NCBI RefSeq assembly: GCF_019665785.1
Contig: NZ_CP081149.1
Span: 3,511,159 to 3,575,158 of the forward strand
Length of the DNA stretch: 64,000 nt
Reading direction: 5' to 3'
Source: Deefgea piscis
GTDB taxonomy: Bacteria; Pseudomonadota; Gammaproteobacteria; Burkholderiales; Chitinibacteraceae
The first letter of the stretch is position 1; each line of letters opens with the position of its first letter. The position numbers and the translations under genes were made by a program. Of the stretch, positions 30,289-40,331 are shown piece after piece. The notes beneath the pieces were generated by a model that was given only the letters and a program-made list of their open reading frames with translations, ran no database searches and was not told the origin of the DNA.

Positions 30289-31851
30289 TTAATGACGGAA
30301 GTGGCGAATGCCAGTCATTACCATCGCAATGCCGTGCTCATCGGCTGCAGCAATCACTTCTTCATCACGCAAGCTACCGCCCGGTTGAATAATCGCCGAC
30401 ACACCGTTTTCGGCAATCACATCCACGCCATCACGGAACGGGAAGAAAGCGTCTGACGCTGCGACCGAACCACGTAATTCCAACCCAGCGTTACGCGCTT
30501 TAATCGCGGCAATTTTAGTTGAATCCACACGGCTCATTTGGCCAGCGCCAACGCCCAGAGTTTGGCCGCCTTTGCAGAACACAATCGCGTTTGATTTAAC
30601 AAACTTGGCCACATTCCACGCGAACAACAAATCTTTCAATTGTTCTGGCGTCGGTTGCAACTTAGTCACGACTTTCAAATCGGCCAACATCAAGGCATGC
30701 ACATCGGGCGTTTGCACCAACAAGCCACCGCCAACACGCTTCAAATCAAAACGGTTTTCACCGCTTTCAATGGCGATTTCCAATACACGAACGTTTTGTT
30801 TTTTGGCGATCAAAGCCAATGCTTCTGCTGTGTACGATGGTGCAATCAATACTTCCAAGAATTGCGTAGACACCGCTTCAATCGTATCGGCATCAACGGT
30901 TTTATTGAAAGCAATAATGCCACCGAAGGCACTGGTGGTATCGGTCGCTAAGGCTAGGCGATATGCGCTATAGCTGTCTTTACCCACGGCAACGCCACAA
31001 GGGTTGGCGTGTTTAACAATCACGCAAGCTGGCTCGGCAAATTGCTTCACGCATTCCCACGCGGCATCCGAATCGGCGATATTGTTGTACGACAATTCTT
31101 TACCTTGGTACTGCTTGTAATTGGCCAAGCTGCCTGCTGCTGGGTCCAAATCACGGTAAAACGCCGCTGATTGGTGTGGATTTTCGCCGTAACGCATGTC
31201 TTGCACTTTTTCAAACTGCAAGTTTAAACGCGTTGGGTAAATCGCTTTTTCACCGTCGCTGGTTAAAGCGGTGAGGTAATTTGAAATCGCGCCGTCATAC
31301 GCTGCGGTATGGCTAAAGGCTTTTTTCGCCAAGTTTTTGCGCGTTGCCAAAGCCAATGCGCCGCCATTGGCTTGCATTTCTTCGATCAATAAATCGTAGT
31401 CAGCGGCATCGGTCACAATCGCCACGTGCGCGTGGTTTTTGGCTGCCGAGCGCACCATGGCTGGGCCGCCGATGTCGATGTTTTCGATGGCGTCTTCATA
31501 GCTGCAATCGGGCTTGGCAATCGTCGCTTCAAACGGATACAGATTCACACAAACTAAATCAATATTACCAATGCCATGCTCGCCCATGGTGGCTACATGC
31601 GCGTCTAAATCACGACGGCCTAAAATGCCACCGTGGATTTTTGGATGCAAGGTCTTCACGCGGCCATCGAGCATTTCAGGAAAGCCGGTGTAATCGGCAA
31701 CTTCAATCACGGGTAGACCGTGATCGGCAAATAATTTAGCAGTGCCACCAGTCGAAAGAATCTCGACACCTTGCTGATGCAAGGCTTGGGCAAATGCTAA
31801 CACACCAGTTTTATCCGATACGCTGATCAAGGCACGGGTAATTTTGCTCAT
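30289..31851 (-). CDS. purH: bifunctional AICAR transformylase/IMP cyclohydrolase
   Basis: PurH performs the last two steps of IMP synthesis. The N-terminal cyclohydrolase domain opens with [19 protein letters not shown] and includes [14 protein letters not shown]. The C-terminal transformylase contains [17 protein letters not shown], the conserved [12 protein letters not shown] and [14 protein letters not shown]. The frame extends to 31986, but GAGGA lies at ideal spacing before the ATG at 31851, giving 520 aa as in other bacteria. It follows fis. Confidence 0.97.
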   Translation of the reverse strand: MSKITRALISVSDKTGVLAFAQALHQQGVEILSTGGTAKLFADHGLPVIEVADYTGFPEMLDGRVKTLHPKIHGGILGRRDLDAHVATMGEHGIGNIDLVCVNLYPFEATIAKPDCSYEDAIENIDIGGPAMVRSAAKNHAHVAIVTDAADYDLLIEEMQANGGALALATRKNLAKKAFSHTAAYDGAISNYLTALTSDGEKAIYPTRLNLQFEKVQDMRYGENPHQSAAFYRDLDPAAGSLANYKQYQGKELSYNNIADSDAAWECVKQFAEPACVIVKHANPCGVAVGKDSYSAYRLALATDTTSAFGGIIAFNKTVDADTIEAVSTQFLEVLIAPSYTAEALALIAKKQNVRVLEIAIESGENRFDLKRVGGGLLVQTPDVHALMLADLKVVTKLQPTPEQLKDLLFAWNVAKFVKSNAIVFCKGGQTLGVGAGQMSRVDSTKIAAIKARNAGLELRGSVAASDAFFPFRDGVDVIAENGVSAIIQPGGSLRDEEVIAAADEHGIAMVMTGIRHFRH

Positions 31852-31897
31852 CATGCTTCCTCTGTTTGAATTGAAACTAGACCCCACAGGGGTCGAT

Positions 31898-32137
31898 TTA
31901 TAACAAATCGTAGGCTTGTAATTTTTTACGCAGGGTATTGCGATTAATGCCGAGCATTTCTGAAGCGCGCGATTGATTACCCTCAACGCGCTGCAGCACG
32001 TTCACCAAGAGCGGCTTTTCCATGCGAGCCAAAACCATTTCATACAATGCACTCGGCGGCTCACCATCTAGGTCATTAAAATACTGCGCGAGCGATTCAT
32101 TAATTGCCGTTGCAATCAAGTCGGTGGGGGTAGTCAT
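31898..32137 (-). CDS. fis: DNA-binding protein Fis
   Basis: Fis is a nucleoid-associated homodimer that bends DNA and regulates rRNA and many other promoters. The C-terminal helix-turn-helix is clear: [20 protein letters not shown] followed by RNTLRKKLQ. At 79 aa it is shorter at the N-terminus than the E. coli protein, as in other betaproteobacteria. It lies 54 bp after dusB, the classical dusB-fis arrangement, and 46 bp before purH. Confidence 0.93.
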   Translation of the reverse strand: MTTPTDLIATAINESLAQYFNDLDGEPPSALYEMVLARMEKPLLVNVLQRVEGNQSRASEMLGINRNTLRKKLQAYDLL

Positions 32138-32191
32138 TCAATCTCCCGATTTTTCGGTGTTCGTTATTGTCTTCATCACACAGCTGTTACG

Positions 32192-33223
32192 CTATTCTGA
32201 TTCGTTCGCTGTGTTGCGGTATTGCAGTCGCTCGCCAAAATTGAGCAAGCTTTTTAAGTAGGTATCGACCGCTAGCGCTTGTCCAGCGGTTGTTTCCTCG
32301 GCATACATCGTTTGCCTAAATTCATTACTGCCATGCAAACCCTTGGTATACCAAGCAATATGCTTACGCGCGATTCGGCAACCGGAATATTCGCCATAAA
32401 ACGCATACAAATCATCCAAATGCCCGAGCAATACGCCATGAATTTCTAGCACTTCGGGCGGCGGCAAGGTTTCACCAGTCGCCAAAAAATGCGCAATTTC
32501 ACGGAATAACCAAGGTCGGCCTTGTGCCGCACGGCCGATCATAATGGCATCGGCACCGGTTTCTTTCAGTACCAAAGCGGCTTTGGCCGGACTATCAATA
32601 TCGCCATTGGCAATCACCGGAATCGAGATTGATTCTTTGACTGCACGAATCAATCCATATCTGGCCTGCCCTTGATACATATCTTCCCGCGTACGGCCAT
32701 GAATCGCCAATGCGGCAATCCCGGCGTTCTCGGCCAACTGAGCAACGCGCAAAATGTTTTCGGCGCCATTGGCAAAACCCAAGCGCGTTTTGAGTGTTAC
32801 AGGAACGTCAACGGCATTGACTACGGCATCCAAAATATCGCCAACCAATTGCTCGTTTTGCAATAAAGCCGAACCGGCCAACTTATTGCAAACCTTCTTA
32901 ACTGGGCAGCCCATATTGATATCCACAATCTGCGCGCCATTGGCGACTTGAAATCGCGCCGCTTCGGCCAGCATTTTGGGATCTGATCCGGCAATCTGCG
33001 CCGAAATCGGCGCCAGTTCACCGTCAAAATTTGCGCGCAGCAAAGACTTTTGACTTGAACGCAAAGCCACATCGCTAGTCATCATTTCTGAGACCGCATG
33101 CCCTGCTCCAAACTGCTTACACAGCTGACGAAAAGGACGATCAGTCACTCCCGCCATGGGCGCAACGATCAGATTATTTTTTAACTGATACGGGCCAATC
33201 TGCATGGCATATAAATCATTCAA
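32192..33223 (-). CDS. dusB: tRNA-dihydrouridine synthase B
   Basis: DusB reduces specific uridines in tRNA with FMN and NADPH. The TIM-barrel signatures are present: VAPMAGVTDRPFRQLCKQFG, IDINMGCPVKKVCNKLAGSA with the catalytic Cys, LAIHGRTREDMYQGQARY and IPVIANGDIDSP, then MIGRAAQGRPWLF. At 343 aa it is full length. The start could be 33223 or the Met six codons later; neither has a convincing ribosome-binding site. It heads the dusB-fis-purH group. Confidence 0.95.
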   Translation of the reverse strand: MNDLYAMQIGPYQLKNNLIVAPMAGVTDRPFRQLCKQFGAGHAVSEMMTSDVALRSSQKSLLRANFDGELAPISAQIAGSDPKMLAEAARFQVANGAQIVDINMGCPVKKVCNKLAGSALLQNEQLVGDILDAVVNAVDVPVTLKTRLGFANGAENILRVAQLAENAGIAALAIHGRTREDMYQGQARYGLIRAVKESISIPVIANGDIDSPAKAALVLKETGADAIMIGRAAQGRPWLFREIAHFLATGETLPPPEVLEIHGVLLGHLDDLYAFYGEYSGCRIARKHIAWYTKGLHGSNEFRQTMYAEETTAGQALAVDTYLKSLLNFGERLQYRNTANESE

Positions 33224-33265
33224 GGGGAAGGCGCGGATTCTACATCGTGCCTAAAAAATAGGCAA

Positions 33266-33293
33266 CAAAAAGCGGCAAAAAGCCGCTGTTTTT
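33266..33293 (-). terminator. intrinsic terminator of the GST gene
   Basis: AGCGGC and GCCGCT form a stem flanked by A-rich and T-rich runs, between the GST stop and dusB. Confidence 0.75.
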
Positions 33294-33319
33294 GCTGCTG
33301 ATTACCACTTAAAATCCAG

Positions 33320-33949
33320 CTATACCGCAACACTTGACTCGGCACATGCATCGGCCATCCATTCTTGCATTGCGGGCAAGGCCAACACGGCATTCATGTA
33401 TAGATCTAACGGCGCAGGCACCGCAATGCCGTAAGTTACAAAGCGAGTGACCACCGGCGCAAAAAACGCATCCACCCAAGAAAAATGCCCAAATAAAAAT
33501 TCGCCATATCCCGCAAAACGCGAGCGGCAGTCATGCCAAATCGCCAATACCCGATCAATATCCGCCTGCAATGCGGGGGTCATGACTACAGGGTGTTTCT
33601 GCCGAATATCCATCGGGCAAATGCTACGTAATGCCGAAAATCCAGCATGCATTTCAGCACAAACCGATCGCGCATAAGCGCGCGTCACGATGTCTTGTGG
33701 CCACAATTGTGCCGCCGGATAACGTTCGGCCAAATACTCAGCAATGGCTAAAGAATCCCAAATATGGATATCGCCATCAATTAGCACCGGCACTTTAGCG
33801 CTAGGCGAAAACTGCAAACGCTCAGCCCAGGCATTGGGCGCGTACAAATCATGCGCCACTTCGTCAAATTTTATCCCAGCGACTTTCATCCCCAACCACG
33901 GCCGCAACGACCATGAAGAGTAATTTTTATTGCCAATCACCAATTGCAT
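33320..33949 (-). CDS. glutathione S-transferase family protein
   Basis: An N-terminal thioredoxin-like domain (MQLVIGNKNYSSWSLRPWL, then KVPVLIDGDIHIWDSLAIAE with the conserved Ser that contacts glutathione) is followed by an all-helical GST C-terminal domain (FGHFSWVDAFFAPVVTRF). SSWS supplies a possible catalytic Ser. The frame extends to 33991, but GGAG lies seven bases before the ATG at 33949, giving 209 aa. It is a single gene between the sensor kinase and dusB. The substrate cannot be predicted. Confidence 0.9.
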   Translation of the reverse strand: MQLVIGNKNYSSWSLRPWLGMKVAGIKFDEVAHDLYAPNAWAERLQFSPSAKVPVLIDGDIHIWDSLAIAEYLAERYPAAQLWPQDIVTRAYARSVCAEMHAGFSALRSICPMDIRQKHPVVMTPALQADIDRVLAIWHDCRSRFAGYGEFLFGHFSWVDAFFAPVVTRFVTYGIAVPAPLDLYMNAVLALPAMQEWMADACAESSVAV

Positions 33950-34050
33950 ACTTAACTCCATCAGCCATAAATAAAGCCCAAATGAAGTCAATCATTCAGG
34001 CTCTGCCATCAATAACAGCAACACCCACGCTTACCGCCAGCAAAGCTGGC

Positions 34051-35681
34051 TTAAGTAAGATCGACCGATTTTCCCTCAACTGGAATTTTTATTTGAAAAC
34101 ACGTGCCTTGCCCAAGCACCGAGGTACAACGAATCGAGCCTCCAAGTTTTTGCGTTACCAAATTAAAAACAATCGGCAAGCCTAAACCAATCCCGCCTTG
34201 ATTACGCTTGGTGGTATAAAACGGGTCAAAAATTTTGAGCTGCTCGAGCTCTTCCATACCCTTGCCATTGTCTTGCACGCTAATTTGATACCAATTATCA
34301 ATTTTCGCGACAACGATATCCACTTGCCCATTCGCCCCCGGATCAAAAGCATGAATCAAGGCATTTTTAAGTAACTGCCTTAATACTTTAATTAACACCC
34401 CAGGGTAACACAGGCAAATCCACTGCTCATCGCAATGCAAATCAATATTAATTTTATTTTGATTGTACTGATTACTCAATACGATTTCATCAACCATATA
34501 CCTAATGTCTTTTTTTAAATCAATAGAAGAAAAAACATCAACATCTTGGTCTACTGCAACTTCTTTAAAATTATTAATAATTCCTGCAATTCGATGTAGA
34601 TTTTTTAGTGACAATTTAATACTTTGATCAAACCTCTCTAAGTAATTTTCTAGCGATTTTTTCTTTAATGACTGATCAGAAACCATTTTGCTTAATTCAT
34701 TGTTTTCTTCTTCCATATAGCTGGTAGCGGTAATACAAATCCCAACCGGCGTGTTAATTTCATGCGCCACGCCAACGACCAAAGCACCTAAGGAAGCCAT
34801 TTTTTCGGTTTCAATCAGATTTTTTTGCGCCTTAGCCATCAAATCAAAAGCATGTGTTAGCTCTTGGTTTTTCTCAATAATAATGTCAGTTTGCTCGGTA
34901 ACCTCTCTCTGTAGGTCAGAAATAAATTGTGCTGACAGCCGCGCCCTTAATTTAAAATTAAATATCAAGCTAATGATTAAGCCGATAAAGCTCAACACAG
35001 AAAAAGCAATCATTAAATTATTCATAGTCACTGCATAGGCAACACTGCTGTTATTTCTTGTTTCTTGCAAATGATAAAATTGATTAATCCCCCCATGATT
35101 TGGCTTTTAGCTTGTAAATAAGCCTCGCTATACAACTGGCTTACCGCCGCTGGCGTTACATAATTGCCAGCTACTTTGGGTTTATTTTGCGCCACCAATT
35201 TAAATACAGTTCTTTCTAAGTCAGCTAATTGATCCGAGCTCGCTTGTGCCGAGCGCAATTGCTGCAATTCTTGCTCAGTAAAACCATTTTTATCCAATAA
35301 ATTATGCAAACTAATGGTTTGGCCATTGGCAAACGGCGGCTGCCCCTGCTGGGGCATTAAGAAATCCCAATACACGCGATGGTAATTTTCTGGTCTAGGC
35401 TGCTTGCCATTGCGAATATCTAAAATTTGATTATAAAACTGCAAGAACTTGGGATTACCCGTGGCTGCATAAGCCCGGGCCATCAATGTCAGCTGGTCTG
35501 AGCTCAGGCGCATTTGCTCAGCTAATAAAAATGATTGATAACGCCGATCGCTCGCCTCTTGCCGTTCAGCCAAAGTAAAATAGCTAAGATAAACAAAAAC
35601 CGCCGCCAGCAGCGCGCATATCAACGCCAACATCGCGGACCAATCTAATTGATTAAACTGTTGCTTTGTCTCTTGCCTCAT
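34051..35681 (-). CDS. membrane sensor histidine kinase, split by an apparent one-base frameshift near 35077
   Basis: The first part (35681 to about 35080) has a membrane helix at 15-36 and an extracytoplasmic sensor region that ends AYLQAKSQIMGGLINF, as in periplasmic sensor modules. Adding one base in the A/T run at 35076-35079 joins this directly to a second membrane helix (MIAFSVLSFIGLIISLIF), a coiled coil, the HisKA motif ASLGALVVGVAHEINTPVG, and an HATPase domain with QLLKNALIHAF, VQDNGKGME and GGIGLGLPIV. No partner response regulator is adjacent. I read it as one kinase of about 540 aa. It could instead be two overlapping genes (34051-35070 and 35028-35681), but that would leave the first without a kinase. 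Confidence 0.8.
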
Positions 35682-36119
35682 CCTGTGACTCCAGCAAACT
35701 CCATGATGACTACGCCGCAGCGCGATAACGCCCCAATACCTACCAAACCCGCCGGTAAAAAACGAGATAAATAACTGCCTTGCCTATCTCAGCTCGATGA
35801 GTGCTGAATTCAGTATCATGCATTTACAGTCATTTTGCTGACTCATTTAACAAGCAAACACAATGAAAACACAAGAATTTTGCAAGCAAAATACTTAATC
35901 AAAACACAGTCAGCACGCTTTACGATGTCGATCACTTCAGCAATCACTTCATCAATCCATTCCCAATCGAGCTGCAAAGCCAAACCATAACAACAGGGTA
36001 TTTCATCCCAGCACTACGTCATCATGCCAGCGCGATCAATACCCTTCATACGCGCAAAGGCAATATCTAAGCTTTGCGCTCAACATCATCTTTCCTTGTG
36101 CTCAGCAAGACGAAGACAT
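35682..36119. other. intergenic region with no recognised gene
   Basis: About 440 bp between the sensor kinase and the TerB gene. It holds no ORF of credible composition, no palindrome of note and no RNA gene I recognise. It should include the kinase promoter. Confidence 0.4.
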
Positions 36120-36149
36120 AAAAAAACCGCCGTAAACGGCGGTTTTTAA
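36119..36149 (-). terminator. intrinsic terminator of the TerB-like gene
   Basis: AAAAAACCGCCGT and ACGGCGGTTTTT form a strong stem with A and T flanks, 23 bp after the stop. Confidence 0.85.
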
Positions 36150-36171
36150 CATCCTGACAACAGTCCAAAGC

Positions 36172-36675
36172 TTAATTCAATTGCACGGTATAACCGGCTT
36201 GGTTGCTTGGGTGATCTTTATTCACAAATACAGCGCGATCATTTTTCACCATTAACACTTGGAAGAACGGTTTGAAACGCTCATCGCTCACACCAAATGC
36301 CGCTTGAATCTTGGCAAACAAGGCTTGTTCTTCTGGCTCGGCTTCGCCATCAGAGAATGCTGAATCGAGCAGATTCATCAAAATGCACATTTTTTGCGCA
36401 TCGGTTAACACCGGTGTCGCTTCGGCCAAGAAAGTATCAATCGAATTTTTTTGGCGATACGCCAAAGCACGATCGAGCAACTGTTTATTTTGCGCGCCAA
36501 CACCGATCGCACCGCTGCTTGATTTTTGGCCGCCCAATACTGACAACAAATGGCCGACTTCTTCGTTATCCATCTCGCCATCAGCCGACATCATGTATAA
36601 AAGGCCAGTCGCAAAAGCGAAATGTGGACTCATCGTCGTGCTGGTGTCGCTCTTGAACATATCAAACAAACCCAT
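36172..36675 (-). CDS. TerB-like (tellurite-resistance/DjlA N-terminal fold) protein
   Basis: A 167-aa helical protein with two acidic metal-binding-like motifs, MMSADGEMDNEEVGHLLSVL (about residue 28) and LDSAFSDGEAEPEEQALFAK (about 105), typical of the TerB fold. The region between is a Gly/Ser-rich loop. There is no signal peptide. No other ter genes are nearby, so tellurite resistance should not be assumed. The start is an ATG with a GGGGAA purine stretch upstream. Role unknown, possibly envelope stress. Confidence 0.8.
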   Translation of the reverse strand: MGLFDMFKSDTSTTMSPHFAFATGLLYMMSADGEMDNEEVGHLLSVLGGQKSSSGAIGVGAQNKQLLDRALAYRQKNSIDTFLAEATPVLTDAQKMCILMNLLDSAFSDGEAEPEEQALFAKIQAAFGVSDERFKPFFQVLMVKNDRAVFVNKDHPSNQAGYTVQLN

Positions 36676-36870
36676 CTCAATTCCCCTTTTTATAAATCAA
36701 TCAAATGAGTACTACGATCTAGTCAATTCAGACCTTGCTCCGCGCAATGAGTTCCACATCGGCAGCAATCTATTTAACAATATGCATTGGGTATTGAGAT
36801 GCAGTGATTAAATCTACTGCGCCAGCGGCCAATACGTCGACAATCTCAACGAGTGATTTGCCGCCGCATA

Positions 36871-36900
36871 TAAAAAAACCGCTCCAATTGAATCGAGCGG
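36871..36900 (-). terminator. intrinsic terminator of the MscS-family gene
   Basis: CCGCTC (36879-36884) pairs with GAGCGG (36895-36900), and a seven-A run becomes the T-run read leftward. It lies about 55 bp after the stop. Confidence 0.75.
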
Positions 36901-36955
36901 CTTGGGCTGTGTTGGATGAAATCAGTGCTGCGCACGCTCCACCCAACAGGGCTAC

Positions 36956-38047
36956 TTAAGCTTCTGGTGGTTCTGGTGGTTCTGGAATATGTAGAGTACG
37001 CGTTGGAAAGGCAATCTGCGCGTGGTGCTGCTCAATAATGGCCGCAATTTGCAATAACACATCTTGTTTCACCGCATGAAAACGCACCCAGTCGGTGGTT
37101 TTGGTAAAGGTGTACAACATAATATCCAGCGATGACGCGGCAAATTGATTGAAATTAACGATGGTGGTTTGCGTCGAATCAATTTCGGGATGAGCGTGTA
37201 GCATTTCTTTAATCTGGCTGACAATGCTATGCACTTGGGCAATATCGTCATACCGCAGACCGATGGTTTCGCGAATACGCCGATGCGTCATACGCGAAGG
37301 GTTTTCGACCACGATGGAAGTAAAAATCGCATTCGGTACGTAAATCGGATTTTTATTAAAGCCGCGAATTCGCGTATGCCGCCAAGAAATTTTTTCTACC
37401 GTGCCTTCAATCTGCTTATCGGGTGAGCGTATCCATTCACCCACGCTAAATGGTCGATCCAAATAAATCGTCAAGCCACCAAAAAAATTGGCCAGCAAAT
37501 CTTTGGCGGCAAAACCCACCGCCAAACCACCAATCCCACCCGCAGCAAGCACCCCAGAGACACTAAAACCGAGCGTCTGCAAAATGCTGAGTGCGGTGGC
37601 AATAACGACGATTAACCGCCCCAATTTGGATAAGGCATCCACCGTCGTAGAATCGACACTTTCGCCGCGCTCATAGCGATCACTCAAAAAGCTTTGGCTG
37701 GTCAAAGCAATCAAGCGAAATAAAAACCAAGCCAAGCACAGCGTCACCCCAACACTGCGTAATGGCGACGTTAAACCGACGATATTGACATGCAAATACT
37801 GTGGAATCAGCGTCAAAATATAGCTAATCCCCAGCACCCAAACCAAACTACGCAAAGCCGGCCGGGCTGCATGCACCAATACATCATCCCAGCGGGTATT
37901 TGATTTTTGCGCCAGCCGCGTCACTTGACGCAGTGCAAAAGCCAGCAAGGCATTCACCGCCACAATCACCAAAATGGCTAAGAGCACGCGATGAACTTCG
38001 GGCGTGTCAAACAACAGCGTTTTAAGTTGAGTAAGCCAAGAGTCCAC
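36956..38047 (-). CDS. MscS-family mechanosensitive ion channel
   Basis: Four or five membrane segments occupy residues 17-185. The pore helix is the Gly/Ala-rich VLAAGGIGGLAVGFAAKDLLANFFGGLTI-type segment at about 165-195. The cytosolic beta domain follows (FSVGEWIRS, GTVEKISWRHTRIRGFNKN, IYVPNAIFTSIVVENPSRM). A proline/glutamate tail (PEPPEPPEA) ends the protein. At 363 aa it is larger than MscS and closer to YnaI-type channels with extra membrane helices. It would open under membrane tension to release osmolytes. Single gene. Confidence 0.92.
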   Translation of the reverse strand: MDSWLTQLKTLLFDTPEVHRVLLAILVIVAVNALLAFALRQVTRLAQKSNTRWDDVLVHAARPALRSLVWVLGISYILTLIPQYLHVNIVGLTSPLRSVGVTLCLAWFLFRLIALTSQSFLSDRYERGESVDSTTVDALSKLGRLIVVIATALSILQTLGFSVSGVLAAGGIGGLAVGFAAKDLLANFFGGLTIYLDRPFSVGEWIRSPDKQIEGTVEKISWRHTRIRGFNKNPIYVPNAIFTSIVVENPSRMTHRRIRETIGLRYDDIAQVHSIVSQIKEMLHAHPEIDSTQTTIVNFNQFAASSLDIMLYTFTKTTDWVRFHAVKQDVLLQIAAIIEQHHAQIAFPTRTLHIPEPPEPPEA

Positions 38048-38224
38048 CGGCGGTTTCCTTATACAGTCAATTTAAATCAAGCGCCGCGGCATGCTTAGCG
38101 GCAAAGGAGCGTACTTTGGCATTGCACACCAGCCATGTCTGCGCCAAATTACCGCGCTCGCCCAATCAATATAAGGGATGATTGGCAAGTCACCACCCAC
38201 CCCAAACCGCCTTGCGGACTGCAT

Positions 38225-38243
38225 CGCCAGAATCAATCTGGCG
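38225..38243. terminator. hairpin between the PD-(D/E)XK gene and the MscS gene
   Basis: CGCCAGA and TCTGGCG form a 7-bp stem with a 5-base loop. The T-rich tail lies on the rightward side, opposite to the neighbouring genes, so its function is unclear. Confidence 0.3.
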
Positions 38244-38277
38244 GTTTTCTGTTGTTGTTCAAATTGTTGGCAAGCAA

Positions 38278-39186
38278 TTAACTGACTGAAGAATGCAATT
38301 TAAACAGCATTTTTCCTATCGTACGGGTATTAAAATCGGGATGTTTAATGGGTAAATTTTGTTCATCGATATATTGGCCCATAATCCGGCGTGCCACTTC
38401 TTTATCGCCAGTTTGAACATTAAACACTTGGATTTGCGTACTGTCTCGCTGCACCACGCGATACTGACTACCATCTTTTAACTCGATCAGCAGCTCAGCC
38501 TGAATCTCACCGATATCTTCTCCCACCCGCGAGCCCTGCCCAGCAACGGGTGAAAATGCGCCGATTGCATGGCGAATAAAAGCTTTTAGCGTATGCCGCA
38601 TATATTCATTAATTGGATTAATTTCACCGCTGGCCTCGGCCAATAGCACTTGGCGCAGCAAAGCGACCAGACTAGCTTGCGTAGCTGAATGCCAATATAA
38701 CCAAGCTTTATGATGCTCAGGGTTTAAATCCGTCAGATTGTCATACTCGGCAACCAGCGCACTGGTTTTGGATTCTGGCGTTAGAAATACCACCATCAAC
38801 TTCTGAATCGTTGGATCATCTTGCAAAATGGCTTGGTAATAATCGCGCAGCTGCTTGGGATTAGCTGCACCGACTTTAATCTTATTCTCGATAATAATTC
38901 GGTATGGCACGCTATCAGCCTTACCCAATAGAGTGAGCTCAATATCAATGTCTTTTCTCGCGCCATCAAGCTGATAAGCCACCTCAAGCTCGGTACTCGA
39001 ATTAATAAATTGGCAGCTCAAGATCTCAGCAAAATGCTCGGCACCGAGTTGCTCGAGAAAAACGCGTACAAAAGCATCCCCTAAACCGTGGTCTTCCGAA
39101 CTATCTAATAAATACCCCAGCATTGCCGACATACTTGGCTCATGTAATCGCGCTTTGCCTTGACTTAAAACTTGAAAAATATTCAT
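38278..39186 (-). CDS. PD-(D/E)XK nuclease superfamily protein
   Basis: A 302-aa soluble protein. The nuclease core runs from about residue 15 to 130: the opening HEPSMSAMLGYLLDSSEDHG, then DGARKDIDIELTLLGKA (Asp) and YRIIIENKIKVGAANPKQL, whose E-x-K supplies the catalytic acid and lysine, followed by QLRDYY. This pattern fits the PD-(D/E)XK nuclease family found near restriction and defence loci. The C-terminal half has no known motif. It stands alone at the left edge of the accessory region, next to a dispersed repeat. A role in defence is possible but not shown. Confidence 0.8.
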   Translation of the reverse strand: MNIFQVLSQGKARLHEPSMSAMLGYLLDSSEDHGLGDAFVRVFLEQLGAEHFAEILSCQFINSSTELEVAYQLDGARKDIDIELTLLGKADSVPYRIIIENKIKVGAANPKQLRDYYQAILQDDPTIQKLMVVFLTPESKTSALVAEYDNLTDLNPEHHKAWLYWHSATQASLVALLRQVLLAEASGEINPINEYMRHTLKAFIRHAIGAFSPVAGQGSRVGEDIGEIQAELLIELKDGSQYRVVQRDSTQIQVFNVQTGDKEVARRIMGQYIDEQNLPIKHPDFNTRTIGKMLFKLHSSVS

Positions 39187-39364
39187 TTAAAATTAATCCA
39201 CAATTCAATCAAAAGAAAAAACCACTGTAGCTACCAAGCTGCCGTATCAGTTTACCAAGGGTATATGAATGCAGCATATATCTGGGCTTTATTTCTGGTC
39301 AATACCCATAGAAAATAGGCAATGCTCAGATTTTGTGTTGATGCTGTGCCGCGCTCGTTGAGCT

Positions 39365-39514
39365 GGGGCTTAAAAGCCCGTCCAAGCGCACCGAGTGAGG
39401 AGGGAGACAAACGGTTTTATCGTTTGGCTCACGACAATCGAGGGCACAGCGGAGCTGGGCGCGCACGGGTCGCCTTCTTTTGCTTACTTTTCTTGGCGAA
39501 GCAAGAAAAGTGAG
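39365..39514 (+). repeat. dispersed intergenic repeat, copy A
   Basis: About 150 bp with the words AAGCGCACCGAGTG, GTTTTATCGTTTGGCTC and ACAATCGAGGGCACAGCGG, ending in a palindrome around TTCTTGGCGAAGCAAGAA. The complement occurs at 42234-42387. Short ORFs here (such as 39322-39513) are translations of the repeat and not counted as genes. The rest of the 418-bp gap 39187-39604 holds nothing I can name. Confidence 0.85.
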
Positions 39515-39652
39515 TCCCCGTCGCGGACTGCGACTGTAAAACAATGTGCCGTAGGCACTTAAAATCATCAACACGTAATCTGAACAAAGCCAAAAAAATA
39601 TGCCGTGAAAATAATTTACAATAAGCCGCATATTCATCCACCGGATTTTCTC

Positions 39653-40129
39653 GTGTCTTCACTTGCACTCATCCAACTGCTGCTAAGCAGCTATCGCCAA
39701 TTGCTTGGGCATGATTTGGTGCCAGCCACCGACTCCTTAATCGATGCCGCGGCGTGGCTGCAGCATGAGGCGCCGTTTTGTGTGCTCGCGCATGATGCTA
39801 GCGACGACCCACGATTTATTTTTGCCAACGACAGCGCCCACCGCTGTTTTGACTACCCCGATGGCCAATTACTGGGGCTGCCATCACGGCTATCTGCCGC
39901 TGCACCTGATCAAGAAGAGCGCGAACAATTACTTAGCGCGGTGCGTGAACACGGTTACGCCTGCGGCTACCGCGGGCTGCGGATCGCCAAAACCGGACGG
40001 CGTTTTTGGATTGAAGACGTTACCGTATGGAATCTGATCGACGAGATGGGCGTGCGCCATGGTCAAGCGGCAACTTACCGCCGATGGTGCGATGCAAGCG
40101 ATTCAACCCCCAGCAGCGCAGCCACGTAG
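39653..40129 (+). CDS. MEKHLA-domain protein
   Basis: A PAS-like MEKHLA domain fills the protein: LLLSSYRQLLGHDLVP, APFCVLAHDASDDPRFIFAN, YPDGQLLGLPSRLSAAAPDQ and RGLRIAKTGRRFWIEDVTVW ending in NLIDEMG. The domain is known from plant HD-ZIP III proteins and from stand-alone bacterial proteins of unknown function; it may bind a small ligand. The frame is open from a GTG at 39605; the GTG at 39653 better fits the domain start. Its end is 139 bp upstream of the chitinase ORF, same strand. Confidence 0.8.
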   Translation: MSSLALIQLLLSSYRQLLGHDLVPATDSLIDAAAWLQHEAPFCVLAHDASDDPRFIFANDSAHRCFDYPDGQLLGLPSRLSAAAPDQEEREQLLSAVREHGYACGYRGLRIAKTGRRFWIEDVTVWNLIDEMGVRHGQAATYRRWCDASDSTPSSAAT

Positions 40130-40331
40130 CAACGCCCAAGCAATCACAAGATTCGCCACAATGACCGACTTAAAGCGGCGTTTGATGCTCGCTCGCTTTG
40201 ACGACGCCGTCATAAAGAGTATGCTTACAACTCATAAAACAATACCAATAAGGTATGACGTCTGAGATGTGTCTGGGAAGCATATCAAGGCCAATTTGGA
40301 CAGGCGAATCCCACTATGGATGGAGAGGATA

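Noticed and set aside
31344..31739. 131-aa antisense ORF in purH
   Set aside because: It is a shadow frame; purH homology is continuous through it.
35682..36119. Possible small RNA gene in the 440-bp gap
   Set aside because: No promoter-terminator pair or stable fold was recognised.
36172..36675. Assignment as a tellurite-resistance gene
   Set aside because: Only the TerB fold is seen and no other ter genes are present.
39322..39668. Short overlapping ORFs on both strands
   Set aside because: They translate the dispersed repeat copy A and have no independent coding support.
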